A stretch of 64,000 bases of DNA, from assembly GCA_029931535.1 (NCBI GenBank), contig JAQPZY010001436.1, forward strand, positions 1,577,001 to 1,641,000, written 5' to 3'. The position numbers and the translations under genes were made by a program. Source of the DNA: Margaritifera margaritifera (lineage: Eukaryota; Mollusca; Bivalvia; Unionida; Margaritiferidae). Shown piece by piece: positions 9,834 through 21,867 of this stretch. The notes under the pieces are model-generated. The model was not told the origin of the DNA. It did not search any database and saw nothing but the letters and a program-made list of their open reading frames with translations. Every line of letters starts with the position of its first letter. The first letter of the stretch is position 1.

Positions 9834-10178
9834 CCATACCATGAAAGAATGTGTCTATTTTTTAAAAGTGATATTAAAATTGAATCCCATTTTGTATGTG
9901 AATATAGAGATTTTGCATTGCTTAGCAAACTGTATTTACTTATATATCTTTATGTACACCCTTCAGTGGAGAAATTTGTATCTACCCTGCAAAGTAAAGT
10001 GAATGCTCACTGAATTCGATATCTAAATTTTTAGTATACGCACGTAAACATAGATGAATAATAATGATATACAGATAATTATTTGTTTATGTATATATTT
10101 TTCTATGTAATTCACGTGGGTCTTATTTGTATATGTTATATGTATTATGTAATTTTGGCCAGTGACCTACGTTATCTC

Positions 10179-10184
10179 AATAAA
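10179..10184 (+). promoter_or_regulatory. AATAAA polyadenylation signal of LINE copy 2
   Basis: AATAAA lies about 10 bp before the presumed 3' end of the LINE, in a 3' UTR containing TTTTGGCCAGTGACCTACG, which resembles LINE tails. Confidence 0.5.
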
Positions 10185-10200
10185 GACTTTAATATCAATA

Positions 10201-11627
10201 TTTTATTAATATTGCTACAATATGAGATTAAAATTCAATACCTGGATATAGACAAGTTTTGACATTCAAAACAGGTGGTTATTAGAAAGAGAACTGGTAA
10301 TTATGTAAACAGGAAATAGCATTCTTCCACTATGTAAAACTGATAGAGATTTGTTTTTGAATATTGAATCAAATTCTTTAATTGATTCACTAATTAGTCA
10401 GTCCGTGCGTTCCCGCATTTTCGTCATTAGGTTGTTCGACATTGCTCGGTCGAGACTGTTTGAGTTTTGTGCGTCAATTAGAGTTAAATTTTAAAGAGAG
10501 AAGAGATAATTTTACTAAACCCTGCCACCCGTATTTGTACTGTACTGGTTTTATGATAAAATGTATGTACTTATTATGATATGTATCCAGAATTAGCTGT
10601 ATTAACCTACATGTTTATCATAAATTTATACTTATTTGTACAGTCAGGTATAATACGATTTGTATTCACCTTTCATGACTTTAAATGAGTTTTTACGGTT
10701 TATTGACATTGCGATGAATGAAGGCGATTCCATTTGGTTTTTGATTGGAGCATATATTGTCATTTCCTTATCATGCGGCTAGATTTCGATTATATTGTAT
10801 TCATCAATTCATCTGTGTTGTCAAATTAGTTAATTCATTGTAAAGTAGAACGAAATATGATACCTTATTTGTGTAATTAAGTGTAAATATTAAATTCTGC
10901 CAAAGAATGCATAATACATGTTGTTCTTTGTTTTTTTAAAAAAACATACTTTCTTGAGTTGTCTCAATCTATTATCACATATTCTGGTTTGTTACAATGT
11001 CACTCATGCATATACTATCTTATATTTTAAGTTCGTAACTAATCAAAGATTGTATGCATTTACGTACATGAATGGATAAATTGATCGAAAAGTTGTTATG
11101 GTGGCAATGATGGTTAAGGAATTTTTTTTATAAACAGTTTTATTTTTGCCTCTGGGGTAAACGGAAAAAAAAAGAATCATTATAAGTTGTATGAGTTTCA
11201 AGACATCAAGCAAAGCCAAAGTTGACAATATTCTTTACAAGGGGCATAATTTTGAAAGATAATTGTTTAATTGTCTAGCAAGAGTATCGTCCCATAGATG
11301 TTGTCTATGGAGAGGAACAAAAATGAATGTTATCAGAACTGGTTAGTCACTATTGTCAATATGTTTACCGTAAAATCATTTTCCAACGTTTCACGTAATA
11401 TTATTTTTTTTTCTACCGTGATATGCTGTATGACAGGAATTGTATGCAATTATTAAAGTAAACATGCGACTACAGAAAAGGAAAAGGGTATATATCAATC
11501 GCAAGTATAGCCTTTTTACATTTCTGTTGTCTTTGTGTACTTCTGTTTGTGCTCATGTATCTTTGCCCACAGAAATGTGTCACACTTTACTACAAAAAGC
11601 AATTTTATCACAAAATATAAATTATAG
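10201..11627. other. No gene recognised
   Basis: About 1.4 kb of AT-rich single-copy-looking sequence. Frames are short and carry no recognisable domain. No repeat family was identified. Confidence 0.5.
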
Positions 11628-13858
11628 TCTTATAAGACAATGTCTAGCTTCCAATGTAAGACAATGTCTAGCTTTCAATATAAGACAATGTCTAGCTTTC
11701 AATATAAGACAATGTCTAGCTTCCAGTGTAAGATAATGTCTAGCTTTTAATATAAGGCAATGTCTAGCTTTCAATATAAGAGAGTGTCTAGCTTTCAATA
11801 TAAGACAATGTCTAGCTTTCAATATAAGACAATGTCTAGCTTCCAATATAAGACAATGTCTAGCTTCCAGTGTAAGATAATGTCGAACTTTCAATATAAG
11901 ACAATGTCTAGCTTTCAATATAAGAGAGTGTCTAGCTTTCAAAATAAGATAATGTCTAGCTTCCAATTTAAGACAATGTCTAGCTTGCAATATAAGACAA
12001 TGTCTAGTATTCAATGTAGACTATGTCTAGCTTCCAATTTAAGACAATGTCTAGCTTTCAATATAAGACAATGTCTAACTTCCAATGTAAGACAATGTCT
12101 AGCTTCCAATATAAGACAGTGTCTAGCTTTCAATATAAAACAATGTTTAGCTTCCAATGTAGACAATGTCTAGCTTCCAATATAAGACAGTGTCCAGCTT
12201 CAATATAAGACAATGACTAGCTTCCAATGTACGACAATGTCTAGCTTTCAATATAAGACAATGTCTAGTTTCCAATGTAAGATAATGTCTAGCTTCCAAT
12301 ATAAGACGATGTCTAGCTTCCAATATAAGACAATATCCAGCTTTCAATATAAGACAATGTCTAGCTTTCAATATAAGACAATGTCTAGCTTTCAATATAA
12401 GACAATGTCTAGCTTCCAATATAAGACAATGTCTAGCTTCCAATGTATAAAATGTCTAACTTTCAATATAAGACAATGTCTAGCTTTCAATATAAGAGAG
12501 TGTCTAGCTTTCAATATAAGATAATGTCTAGCTTCCAATTTAAGACAATGTCTAGCTTGCAATATAAGACAATGTCTAGCATTGAATGTAGACTATGTCT
12601 AGCTTTCAATATAAGACAATGTCTAGCTCTCAATATAAGACACTGTCTAGCTTCCAATGTAAGACAATGTCTAGCTTCCAATATTAGACAACGTACAGCT
12701 TCCAATATAAGACTATGTCTAGCTTTCAATATAAAGCAATGTCTAGCTTTCAATATAAGACAATGTCTAGCTTTCAATATAAGACCATGTCTAGCTTCCA
12801 ATATAAGACAATGTCTAGCTTCCAGTGTAAGATAATGTCTAACTTTCAATATAAGACAATTTCTAGCTTTCAATATAAGACAATGTCTAGCTTTCAATAT
12901 AAGACAATGTCTAGCTTCCAATATAAGACAATGTCTAGCTTCCAGTGTAAGATAATGTCTAACTTTCAATATAAGACAACGTTTAGCTTTCAATATAAGA
13001 GAGTGTCTAGCTTTCAATATAAGATAATGTCTAGCTTCCAATTTAAGACAATGTCTAGCTTGCAATATAAGACAATGTCTAGCATTCAATGTAGACTATG
13101 TCTAGCTTTCAATATAAGACAATGTCTAGCTTTCAATATAAGACAATGTCTAACTTTCAATGTAAGACAATGTCTAGCTTCCAATATAAGACAATGTCCA
13201 GCTTTCAATATAAGACAATGTCTAGCTTCCAATGTAAGACAATGTGTAGCTTCCAATATAAGACAATGTCTAGCTTTCAATATAAGACAATGTCTAGCTT
13301 TCAATATAAGACTATGTCTAGCTTCCAATATAAGACACTGTCTAGCTTCCAATATAAGACTATGTTTAGCTTCCAATATAAGACAACGTATAGCTTCCAA
13401 AATAAGACAATGTCTAGCTTTCAATATAAAACAATGTCTAGCTTTCAATATAAGACAATGTCTAGCATTCAATGTAGACTATGTCTAGCTTTCAATATAA
13501 GACAATGTCTAACTTCCAATGTAAGACAATGTCTATCTTCCAATATAAGACAATGTCCAGCTTTCAATATAAGACAATGTCTAGCTTCCAATGTAAGACA
13601 ATGTCTAGCTTCCAATATAAGACAATGTCTAGCTTTCAATATGAGACAATGTCTAGCTTCCAATATAAGACTATGTCTAGCTTCCAATATAAGACACTGT
13701 CTAGCTTCCAATATAAGACACTGTCTAGCTTCAAATATAATGCTATGTTATATTTCCAATATAAGACAACGTACAGCTTCCAATATAAGACAATGTCTAG
13801 CTTTCAATATAAAACAATGTCTAGCTTTCAGTATAAGACAATGTCTAGCTTTCAATGT
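11628..13858. repeat. 24-bp minisatellite, about 93 copies, with higher-order structure
   Basis: The basic unit is GACAATGTCTAGCTTTCAATATAA with variants at a few positions (TTTC/TTCC, ATAT/ATGT, ACAA/AGAG/ATAA). Because 24 is a multiple of 3, open frames run for up to ~257 codons on both strands as eight-residue repeats (MSSFQYKT, RQCLAFNI, ARHCLILK). A 23-bp variant unit (CATTCAATGTAGACTATG context) recurs at about 12011, 12583, 13086 and 13469 and shifts the frame. The same run of variant units precedes the first three of these, so blocks of about 16-24 units were duplicated as higher-order repeats. No signal sequence, start context or flanking coding sequence supports a protein. Confidence 0.95.
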
Positions 13859-14993
13859 CAGCAAATGAAAAGTAATGAGATAGAGTATGCAGCAGTGTCC
13901 TTGTTTATGAAAACAGCATGCTTGGACAACTTTTTTTTACCTGTTACAGGAAACGAACTCTGATTTTAATTTCTGCCTTTACTGAATATACTAAGTGAAT
14001 GGAAACATATACCAAAATTGTGTTCAAATCAACGGCACGTGACTCATTAATAATACTCATTCGCGTCTAAAGTCTGAACTAAGAGAGTCGTAATGACGAA
14101 TATGGATTTGACGTCACAAGTCAAAGTTAATTTATCACCGACGCATCGGTCTACCAGTTTGCTGTTGCAATAAACTTAATTTTGGAACTGTTGAAAACAA
14201 AAATCACACAGAAACACAACATTAGACTTTATGGTAAGTAATGAAAATGAATTCAGATTACAGAGATAATATGAGGGAACAATGTATAAGGCTGTGAAAT
14301 TTTTGCAACCTACTAGAGGAATCTAACGCTTTTCAGTTACTGCAAAGATAACTATCACCGGTTGGTATCAAGATACCGCGAGATACTACAAAGGTCTGCC
14401 TTTTTAATATGCAATCAAATTATATCCAAATTATTAAAAAAATTACTAAAATATATTTTTAAAAATCGATTCACTCTCAATCCACTGTTTCAGAACTAGA
14501 ATAGACTAAGCGACGCCACGGTACGAATTATTACTTTGAAGAGCATGTAGAAAAGAAAGTGATAACTATCCCTTAGAAGAGTGCTAAAAACTAAACTCCT
14601 CAAAGTATCGAGTTTTCTACACATTTTAATAAAACTGGCTTGTCACAAATAGTTTTTTTACCTTTAAGGTCTAAAATCACAAATCAAATGTGCTGAGTTT
14701 TTTAAAGAAGCCTGCTTTTTTTTTGTTTTGTTTTTATGGTGTTTTTTTGGTTTTTTAAAACTAGGCCAACAGTAAAGTACGTCATATTTTACCGTTGCTA
14801 TTATTGTTCTTAATGTTTGCTTTGATCCGTTATTACCAACTTAAGCAAGGCAAAAATAATCAGAACTCTGTTTTCATTGCTACCTCTGTGACGTGGAAAA
14901 AAGATTTCTGTGCTGACATGATGCATCACACGAGTATTTGCCATGGGGCACATTCTCTGATCTCACCACAATATATAAATATAGATATATAGA
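13859..14993. other. No gene recognised
   Basis: AT-rich sequence between the minisatellite and the inverted-repeat element. There are T-rich runs near 14710-14760. The only frame over 60 codons (14795-14992) has no recognisable domain. Confidence 0.45.
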
Positions 14994-15137
14994 TATTGTA
15001 ACACGTAAGGGGTCTCAATACGAGCGAATCAAACAACTCCTGCGTGAGTCTGGCTTTGAATTCAGCCATGAGACCTTATGAGGTTTAATCATATTTGTTT
15101 TAATTGAAAATGCAGTTCAACTATCCTGATGTCTGGT

Positions 15138-15162
15138 AAAAAAAAAAAAAAAAAAAAAAAAA
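15138..15162. repeat. Poly-A run
   Basis: 25 consecutive A residues inside the candidate TIR element. Confidence 0.95.
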
Positions 15163-15224
15163 TACGTGTCCCACTTGTCCACTGTTAGAAAGTCTAAAGC
15201 GCCATCTATATAATACATTAATTT

Positions 15225-15425
15225 ATACCATAGTTCGTCCCGCACAGCATCGCGAATGATATCCGTGTCTGTTTCTCAATCAATTTTCACGTCAGCGTCT
15301 CGAAATGTAGCAAAAATTTTCGAATTCGCTTCGTACACGAATGATTTAAACATAATTCTTATCGAGATACAGCGCATCAACAATCATTCGATACATGCTG
15401 AAAAACTGTGGTCTGCGTACATGTA
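15225..15425 (+). repeat. Diverged dispersed block, copy 1
   Basis: This block is homologous to the minus strand of 20985-21240. Both contain CGCACAGCATCGCGAATGAT. In the forward frame both read SSxRTASRMISxSVxQ..IF, and the similarity continues to the region around HSI(H/Q)AE..WS. This copy has a stop after about 66 codons. Conservation at the protein level might mean a coding ancestor, but the family is not recognised. Confidence 0.6.
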
Positions 15426-15668
15426 ATCCACCATGTTCGTCGTGGTGTTGTGGAAGAGTCCATTTTTGATACAACACTAGGCCTTATGGGAACCGTCGAG
15501 TGCCATATGTAAACAATAAGCATCTATAGTTTTCTTTAATTAGCATTCTGCTTTCACTTAAAATGTCAATGTCAACAAGAAAATACAATTGCAAATGTTA
15601 CCTTAAACACTATTTTATGATTGCTAAATAGTTTGACTTCAGTGTATTATTTGTAATTTTTTAAAAGG

Positions 15669-15671
<3 letters not shown>

Positions 15672-15707
<36 letters not shown>

Positions 15708-15710
15708 TTT
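15672..15710. repeat. (ATTT)n microsatellite
   Basis: About ten tandem copies of the tetranucleotide TTTA. Confidence 0.95.
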
Positions 15711-16714
15711 GAATCCATATTTTTTTCAACACCCATATTTACATGCCCAAGATAACATTACATCAGTCATATAGCCCCTTTATTTTTATTACACAAGTCC
15801 ACTGTTGTCAATGTTTGCCTTTATTTACATAGTTATATTCGAATAATAAATTCAATTCTTTTTGTAAGCGCGGTAAAGCATTATTTTTTAAATACATAAA
15901 AGGTAAAAGTTGTGCCTTCTATTATAATTGCGAATAGTCCTGTTGGTTTATTAGAGAATTATGTGCCTCTTCCCCCCCCCCCCCTCCATTTTTGATAAAA
16001 ATTATGTCCCTTTGTACATTGTTTCATTTTAAAGGTAACATACTTTTGCAAGTCTGGCTATAAATATTACGAATTTGGCACTGGTATGGACAACAATCCA
16101 TGCTATAGATAGGGGAAAAATATATTGCATTGATGGGAAAAAAATAAAAATACATTTTGGCCAAGTAAAAATGATTGGCTCAGTCAGAGAGAGAGTTCAG
16201 TGGTTTAACTTTTTTTTTCTTCTTCTTTTTCTTTACGTTTAATCTACAAATAAGACCTGGAAATTATGAACTGCAACTGCAGCATGTTAAAACATTGCAA
16301 TACGAACTGGTGTACAGCATAAACTACATCCCAAGAACATAAAGGCGAAAAGAAATTGCAATTATTTCACTTGTGCAAATTTTTGCAATATTTAATTCCA
16401 AATAATATTTGATTTATTTACATTATATGTTATTTTGTATTCCATAGTGATTTTTCTTTATCCACACACATTATAAAATAGTGTGAGAATATTGATTTCA
16501 CCTTCATTCATACATTTATCTGTCTGTTCATAAGCCTTGCTATCTATTACACATGGTACATGCCTTATGGCTATATTTCAATAAAATTTAATATAAATAT
16601 TAAAAAAATGTATCATAGCTCAATATAGCTTGCTTCCGGCTTACCAAGCAATGATTAGATATTAGATATAACTTATTATACATTTTACGCACAATTTTAG
16701 ATTTAAAAAACAAC

Positions 16715-16716
16715 TA

Positions 16717-16784
<68 letters not shown>
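16715..16784. repeat. (TA)n microsatellite
   Basis: About 70 bp of TA dinucleotides with one TG interruption near the start. Confidence 0.95.
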
Positions 16785-16787
<3 letters not shown>

Positions 16788-17243
16788 CATTTGGGTATGC
16801 TCCATTTGTATTTACGTCTCCATTTATAGGTTCGTTAGATTTTAGTGATCAGTTGTTTGATTATGCGAAGTCGGTATCCTATCTGCAACTAAAATAGAGA
16901 CAAGATTCAATTGATGCAGTTTTTGTATTTTTATAGTTCCCTGCATTGCGTGTTTAAACTGTGTTATGTGCTTCATGCCACGGCGTGCTAACAAGGAAAA
17001 GCCATGCAAATGTGAAGAAAAGCCATGCAAATGTGAAGTTGTAGTTGTGATATAGTGGTCATTTATTGATTGATTAGAGAAAAATTGTAGCTATCAAAGT
17101 CTGGGCGCGTTACGAGAACTTCCAGTTGACAACGAATGTTGTCGGGAAGTCCCTGGAAATAGGGGAAAACAAGGCACTTCCAGCCTGACCTCACGCAGGC
17201 GTTTGATTCGCTCGGTAGAGGAACCACTGTGCGTGTTACAATA

Positions 17244-18136
17244 TATATATTAATACTGTATCATATTTCATACAATATAATTTATTTTAAATCAACGCAT
17301 TTATTATATAATTTATTCATAATTTTGAGAAAATTTAACATAATTTGATTAGCAATATGTAACTAAAATATTTTTCAGTGGAAACATACATAGGAGGGTG
17401 AGGGTCAGAAAAAAAGCAAATTAATATGCAGCCTAAAAGCCAAGTTTTCTAACATGACAATAATATAAGTTCCAATTTAATGATGATACTAATAGATTTC
17501 TTCCAAATTTGTAGCTCTATTGGTCATGGATTAGTAAACACTTAAATGGCATATTGTCTGTCATTCACCCGTTATAAAAATGTTCTATTGCTACTCCAGG
17601 AATAGTTGGTTGTAAATGAAAAGAGTTCAGACTGGATGTCCAACTTGGTCATTTCATTATTTCGAAACGTATATTCTTGGCTAGTAGAATACCACTCCCT
17701 TTGAACTCATATAATGCTGAAAGGAACTGCAACAGTTTTTTACTGTACTATAACTGCTTGATATACCTGATTTTGATATACCTGATTTATGGTAGGTTTA
17801 TAAATGTACAATATTGTTTTCAAACATGTAACCTGCATATATATGTGTGTATGTGTAAAAATTACTATATTAAATGTATAATGCACCTCAGTCAAAAGCC
17901 AACTCTATTATTATGTGCTCCATTTAATGTTTAAATGTTTGACGGGAATACACTGTTTATTTCGCAGTGCTCAGATAATTCGTTTTTGTCTCATCTGCTT
18001 TAGTAGAGAACACACTTATCATATTTTAAAACCAAACTTAGTTGATTTCCTGAACAAAAGTTCAAACTTCAAAAGAAGAACAAAATAAATATTTTATATG
18101 AATATTTGTACTTTGATTATTCTGTACCCTTATATA

Positions 18137-18198
<62 letters not shown>

Positions 18199-20918
18199 GC
18201 ATCCTTTAAGAATATTTCCCTCATATGGTCACATGTAATTAAATTCTTTCCCATGAACCACAATGTTACTGAGCCATAGACCACAATCTAAGATGTTTCT
18301 GAAAATCTATATAGTTTATCCTGCTAAATTTGACATATATTGTATATAAACTTTGATACAACAAGCCTTGACTCACCCTTTTAAGCCATCAGTAATAAAT
18401 ATTGCACTGCTTTTTTTTCAAAACTAAACTGTGGTGTACTGTAACACCATTATTTTGCATTTGCAGAAAGGTAATTCCCCATTTACACATGACGTATGGG
18501 ATTCATAAATTTTGATTAAAAGTATACATTTTTTGTAGCCTAATTAAACAATTAACTTCATACTTTTCATTCAGACTCCTTCTAATTTCATCATTAAAAA
18601 ATGTAACCTACGGTACCTTGCATCACAGTATTCGCGAACAACACTCATCCCAAGTTATAAATGTTAATTTCACCACATCTAAACTGATTCTCCAGACTAT
18701 AAATAATTATTAGGGTGTATCGATATACAGCCTTAAGCAACATTGATTACCAGCCAGTTTTAACGGTTATTTCAAGACTTCAAATATGCTGACTATACTA
18801 TAGACTAAAACAAATATACAATATTTTAATGCAAGTACTGGCATGTACCAACATATCTGAGTACGAGTTGGAGAGTTCCATCTCATTCTTTTCACTAGAG
18901 AACCAAATTACTAGTCAGATCGACCTAATTAGAAGTAAAGCCTAATATATTTGTATCATGTACTATGTAATATAAATGTCATGGCCATTCACTCTATGAA
19001 GAGGTGACCAGTTTAATCTTTTACTAACCTAGCAAGCACAATGCGGTGAAAATGGACATTAAACTTTTTAATTTGGTATTAAAAGTAAAACAGAATCATA
19101 TTAGAGAAATTTAATTAGATTTTAAAAAATTTGCTAGCTCGAGCTAGTTAGGATATTTAATTATCAGTACCGGCTCAATTACTAACACTTTGCTCACAAA
19201 GATTTCAGAATGGTTTCAATAATTATGCAACAACACAGTCAAGATTTCTTGCTACTTATTACAATTGCAACTCTATAATGGGTGACAGTGACATATATCA
19301 TTTATATTACGAGTTCATCATGAACTTTATCTTGGACAATAAATGAATAACAACTGGATTTTCATTTTAAATCTGAACATAAACATCGAAGCTAACACAT
19401 AGCCTCCACTTTTCAATTGCTCATCACAATTACATGTTTTCAATGTGGCATTACCTCCTTTGCCACATTATCATCATAATATGATATGCCTCAATTCAAT
19501 TCAGTTTCATATTTCAACAAACTTTTAAATGACCATTGATAAGTAATTTCTAACTAACAAAATCTGTGCAACAATGCCAAAGGGCAATTTGCTTGCAAGG
19601 TATTTCACTATCCCTACTGTAAGAAACATGCTATATAGTTACAGTGTACTAAACCTGGGGGGGGGGGGAGGATACACAGTGGCTGAGTGATTAGGGTTGT
19701 GACTCAAGATTGATTTCATATCAAACAAGGAAATAAAGTCATCACAAGGACTAGAGAAAATCCAATTAGTCTTTACAAATAATTACATAATCTTACATTA
19801 GGATAACATTTTCTTTAAGAATCATTGCTTCTTGGAACAACTGACCAGAGACAGGTTTTAAATGCAGTGAAGTAAACCCAGACTGGAATGATTTGTCCTT
19901 TGAATTCTCTCTAGACTGTTACCAATGTATACAGATCCCAACATTCCTATACGTTTAGATAAAACTATAAAAAAAGGCTCATGAAAAGATCATAAAACAA
20001 CAGATGATCGTGGATTTAACATGTTATTAAGTAAGTTTTGCGAGTTCTGAAGTATGGAGTGACTTTTGTTTTTAAAAACCTTCCTTACTGCAAGCCTTCT
20101 TTGGATACATGTACTAGTATTAACAAATAACAAAACTTCCACATTCATAGCCACATGTTATCAAGAAGTATCTGGCAAGTAATTATTACTATAAAAAATT
20201 AGCCAGTCAGAGATAAACTGTACAATAATGTACAATAATACAGTCAATGGAACCTATATTATATATATATATATATATATTGAAGACATCCATATCTAAT
20301 CATAACAGTTGTATGAGCTGAAAGATATTATGGCAACTGTTTATTAATTTTTGGCAGTATCATGGTGATCATAATTTTAAATTTTAGTGTCTCCATCACG
20401 AATATACAAGGTCACTATCCCAGTGCTGATTTATTTTTCACTTTAATTTTAATTCGTTTACTTTATAGTGTCTGAAAAAATAATTTCAGAAGGCAAATAG
20501 TAAACATAAAGCTGATTGCATGCGGGCAAATTCGGTATAGTACAGATCAAAGGTTATACTGGTTTTGTGTCGAAGTATATTTTTCATTATCATTTTACCA
20601 GTTAGCATAAGTTCTGTAATAAGTTGTCTTAATGCTAAATTATTATACTATCTCAATACTTCTATAAAGGAATCCTTGGAAATGTATGGCCTTGAAAATA
20701 GGTAAATGCTTGTGGATGTTCTCTGTCCTTTAAACAAAATACCAACAAAAAAAAAACAAATAAAAAAAAATAACAAACTATTTTAAATTTCTGGTTAATG
20801 TCTGTTTATGATATGATTTGTCTAATGAGCAATAAAATCTATATTTCGATACAAAGAAAACGACTTGTTGCGAGAAGCATAACGTGCAACATAATTTAAG
20901 TACATGCATATGCAACGA
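17244..20918. other. No gene recognised; low-complexity AT-rich DNA
   Basis: About 3.7 kb without a recognisable coding region. It includes (TG)n at 18143-18193, a 12-base G run at 19657-19668 and (TA)n at 20260-20280. Just after the G run, GTGGCTGAGTGATTAGGG followed by GATTGATTTC resembles a worn tRNA-SINE head, but too weakly to call. Confidence 0.45.
18143..18193. repeat. (TG)n microsatellite
   Basis: 51 bp of uninterrupted TG repeats. Confidence 0.97.
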
Positions 20919-21240
20919 TCAAGAAATCGCAAAGAAGGCAACTACATCATGACTAAAAATAGCCGAATAGGAAAGCTGTTCACTCCTTAATAAGCAATTG
21001 ACTCTTCCACGTGTCATGGAGTCGTCAAATAATAGGATGTAAACAGACCACCCTGTTTCAGCTTGTATTGAATGAGATGTATTACGCTCTATGTCGATTC
21101 GAATGGTGTTGAAATAGTTCGTGCTCGAAACGAGTATGGTATTTTTAGCTACATTTAAAGACACTGATCTGAAAATTAACTGAGCTACAGACGCAGATAT
21201 CATTCGCGATGCTGTGCGGAACGAACTATACCACATCCCA
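20919..21240 (-). repeat. Diverged dispersed block, copy 2, with a 105-codon open frame
   Basis: The minus strand is open from about 21236 to 20919 and begins MWYSSFRTASRMISASVAQL. Its first ~66 residues align with the block at 15225-15425 at many positions (SSxRTASRMISxSV, NVAK, HSIxAE, WSxY). Beyond that point it diverges. No known domain is recognised. It could be a fragment of a transposon protein or a conserved non-coding repeat that happens to be open. Confidence 0.5.
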
Positions 21241-21783
21241 TGTATGGTGTTTAGTGAAATAAAATGTCTCAGAAATCGAGTTTAACGTGAAGATTACAAG
21301 CTTCTTTTACAGTGGTAACTTTGTCATACAAAGCAAAGATATTCTGCGTGAAGAGTGTGTCGAAAACAAAAGTTGTGGTGTACCAGGCACTATGACCACC
21401 ACCACCCCCCATTGGTAGAGAATATATGCATTTCCAACTATAATGATAGCACTGCATACAATCCGTATGTTGACCTGAAGAAGTTCTATTTATAGGGGCA
21501 AAATTGATGAAATTTGTTTCAATTGGTAATGTAATTATACCGACAATGTAATACTAACCGATAATGTAATAGCATTTAACTTATAATATTTTATTATATA
21601 TTTTATAACGAGATATTGAAATATATCAGCAGGTGAAAAATTATATCGCCACAGTGGGAATATCACTTTTGCAACTACTTTCTTTTCCCATTAAGGAAAT
21701 ATATCTGCCCTTACGTATGCTATTCGAACCTGTATTTCCATTCCATATTTAGGTCTATTTCAATTTTTTTCTTCTTCTTCTGT

Positions 21784-21789
<6 letters not shown>

Positions 21790-21865
<76 letters not shown>
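21790..21865. repeat. (CT)n microsatellite
   Basis: 76 bp of CT dinucleotides. Confidence 0.97.

Positions 21866-21867
<2 letters not shown>

Larger units (their letters stand above)
8600..10200 (+). mobile_element. CR1/Jockey-like LINE (copy 2), 3' half with two nested insertions
   Basis: This is the same family as the relic at 410-1500. It begins within the 42-bp repeat of the RT, continues as AKVLSEQACKVLFKSKLLRF and PVLSYGDTIWGFRNAPDIAR, then a shifted frame with IKYWLKILKSSKGRIPRLCY. LWVHEIKHLLISYGFEGAWY spans the insertion point of a hAT MITE (9110-9273). Past a SINE at 9584-9833, the C-terminus reads IKIESHFVCEYRDFALLSKL and HPSVEKFVSTLQSKVNAH. The 3' UTR ends with an AATAAA signal at 10179-10184 near the presumed 3' end. 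Stops and frameshifts are numerous. Only the 3' half is present, which is the usual result of incomplete reverse transcription. Confidence 0.8.
14994..17243. mobile_element. Candidate non-autonomous DNA transposon with long imperfect TIRs
   Basis: The left end begins ATATTGTAACACG at 14994 and the right end, read in reverse complement from 17243, begins with the same 13 bases. Inside both ends, in the same order, are GAGCGAATCAAAC and CTGCGTGAG, followed by GGCT. The inverted similarity therefore extends over roughly 65 bp. The 2.25-kb interior has no long frame. It holds a poly-A run (15138-15162), an (ATTT)n, a (TA)n and a block at 15225-15425 that recurs in diverged form at 20985-21240. 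The flanks are AT-rich, so a TSD cannot be called. The superfamily is unknown. Confidence 0.55.

Noticed and set aside
9622..10002. Plus-strand 126-codon frame and two minus-strand frames around 9517-9842
   Set aside because: They are a tRNA-derived SINE and its flanks. The TSD and Pol III boxes explain the sequence.
11628..13858. CRISPR array
   Set aside because: Regular 24-bp units have no unique spacers, and the context is animal nuclear DNA. The same holds for the 40-bp array at 41100-42458.
11622..13963. Many long frames (up to 257 codons) on both strands encoding eight-residue repeats
   Set aside because: They are the 24-bp minisatellite translated in several phases. There is no flanking coding sequence or start signal, and both strands are equally open.
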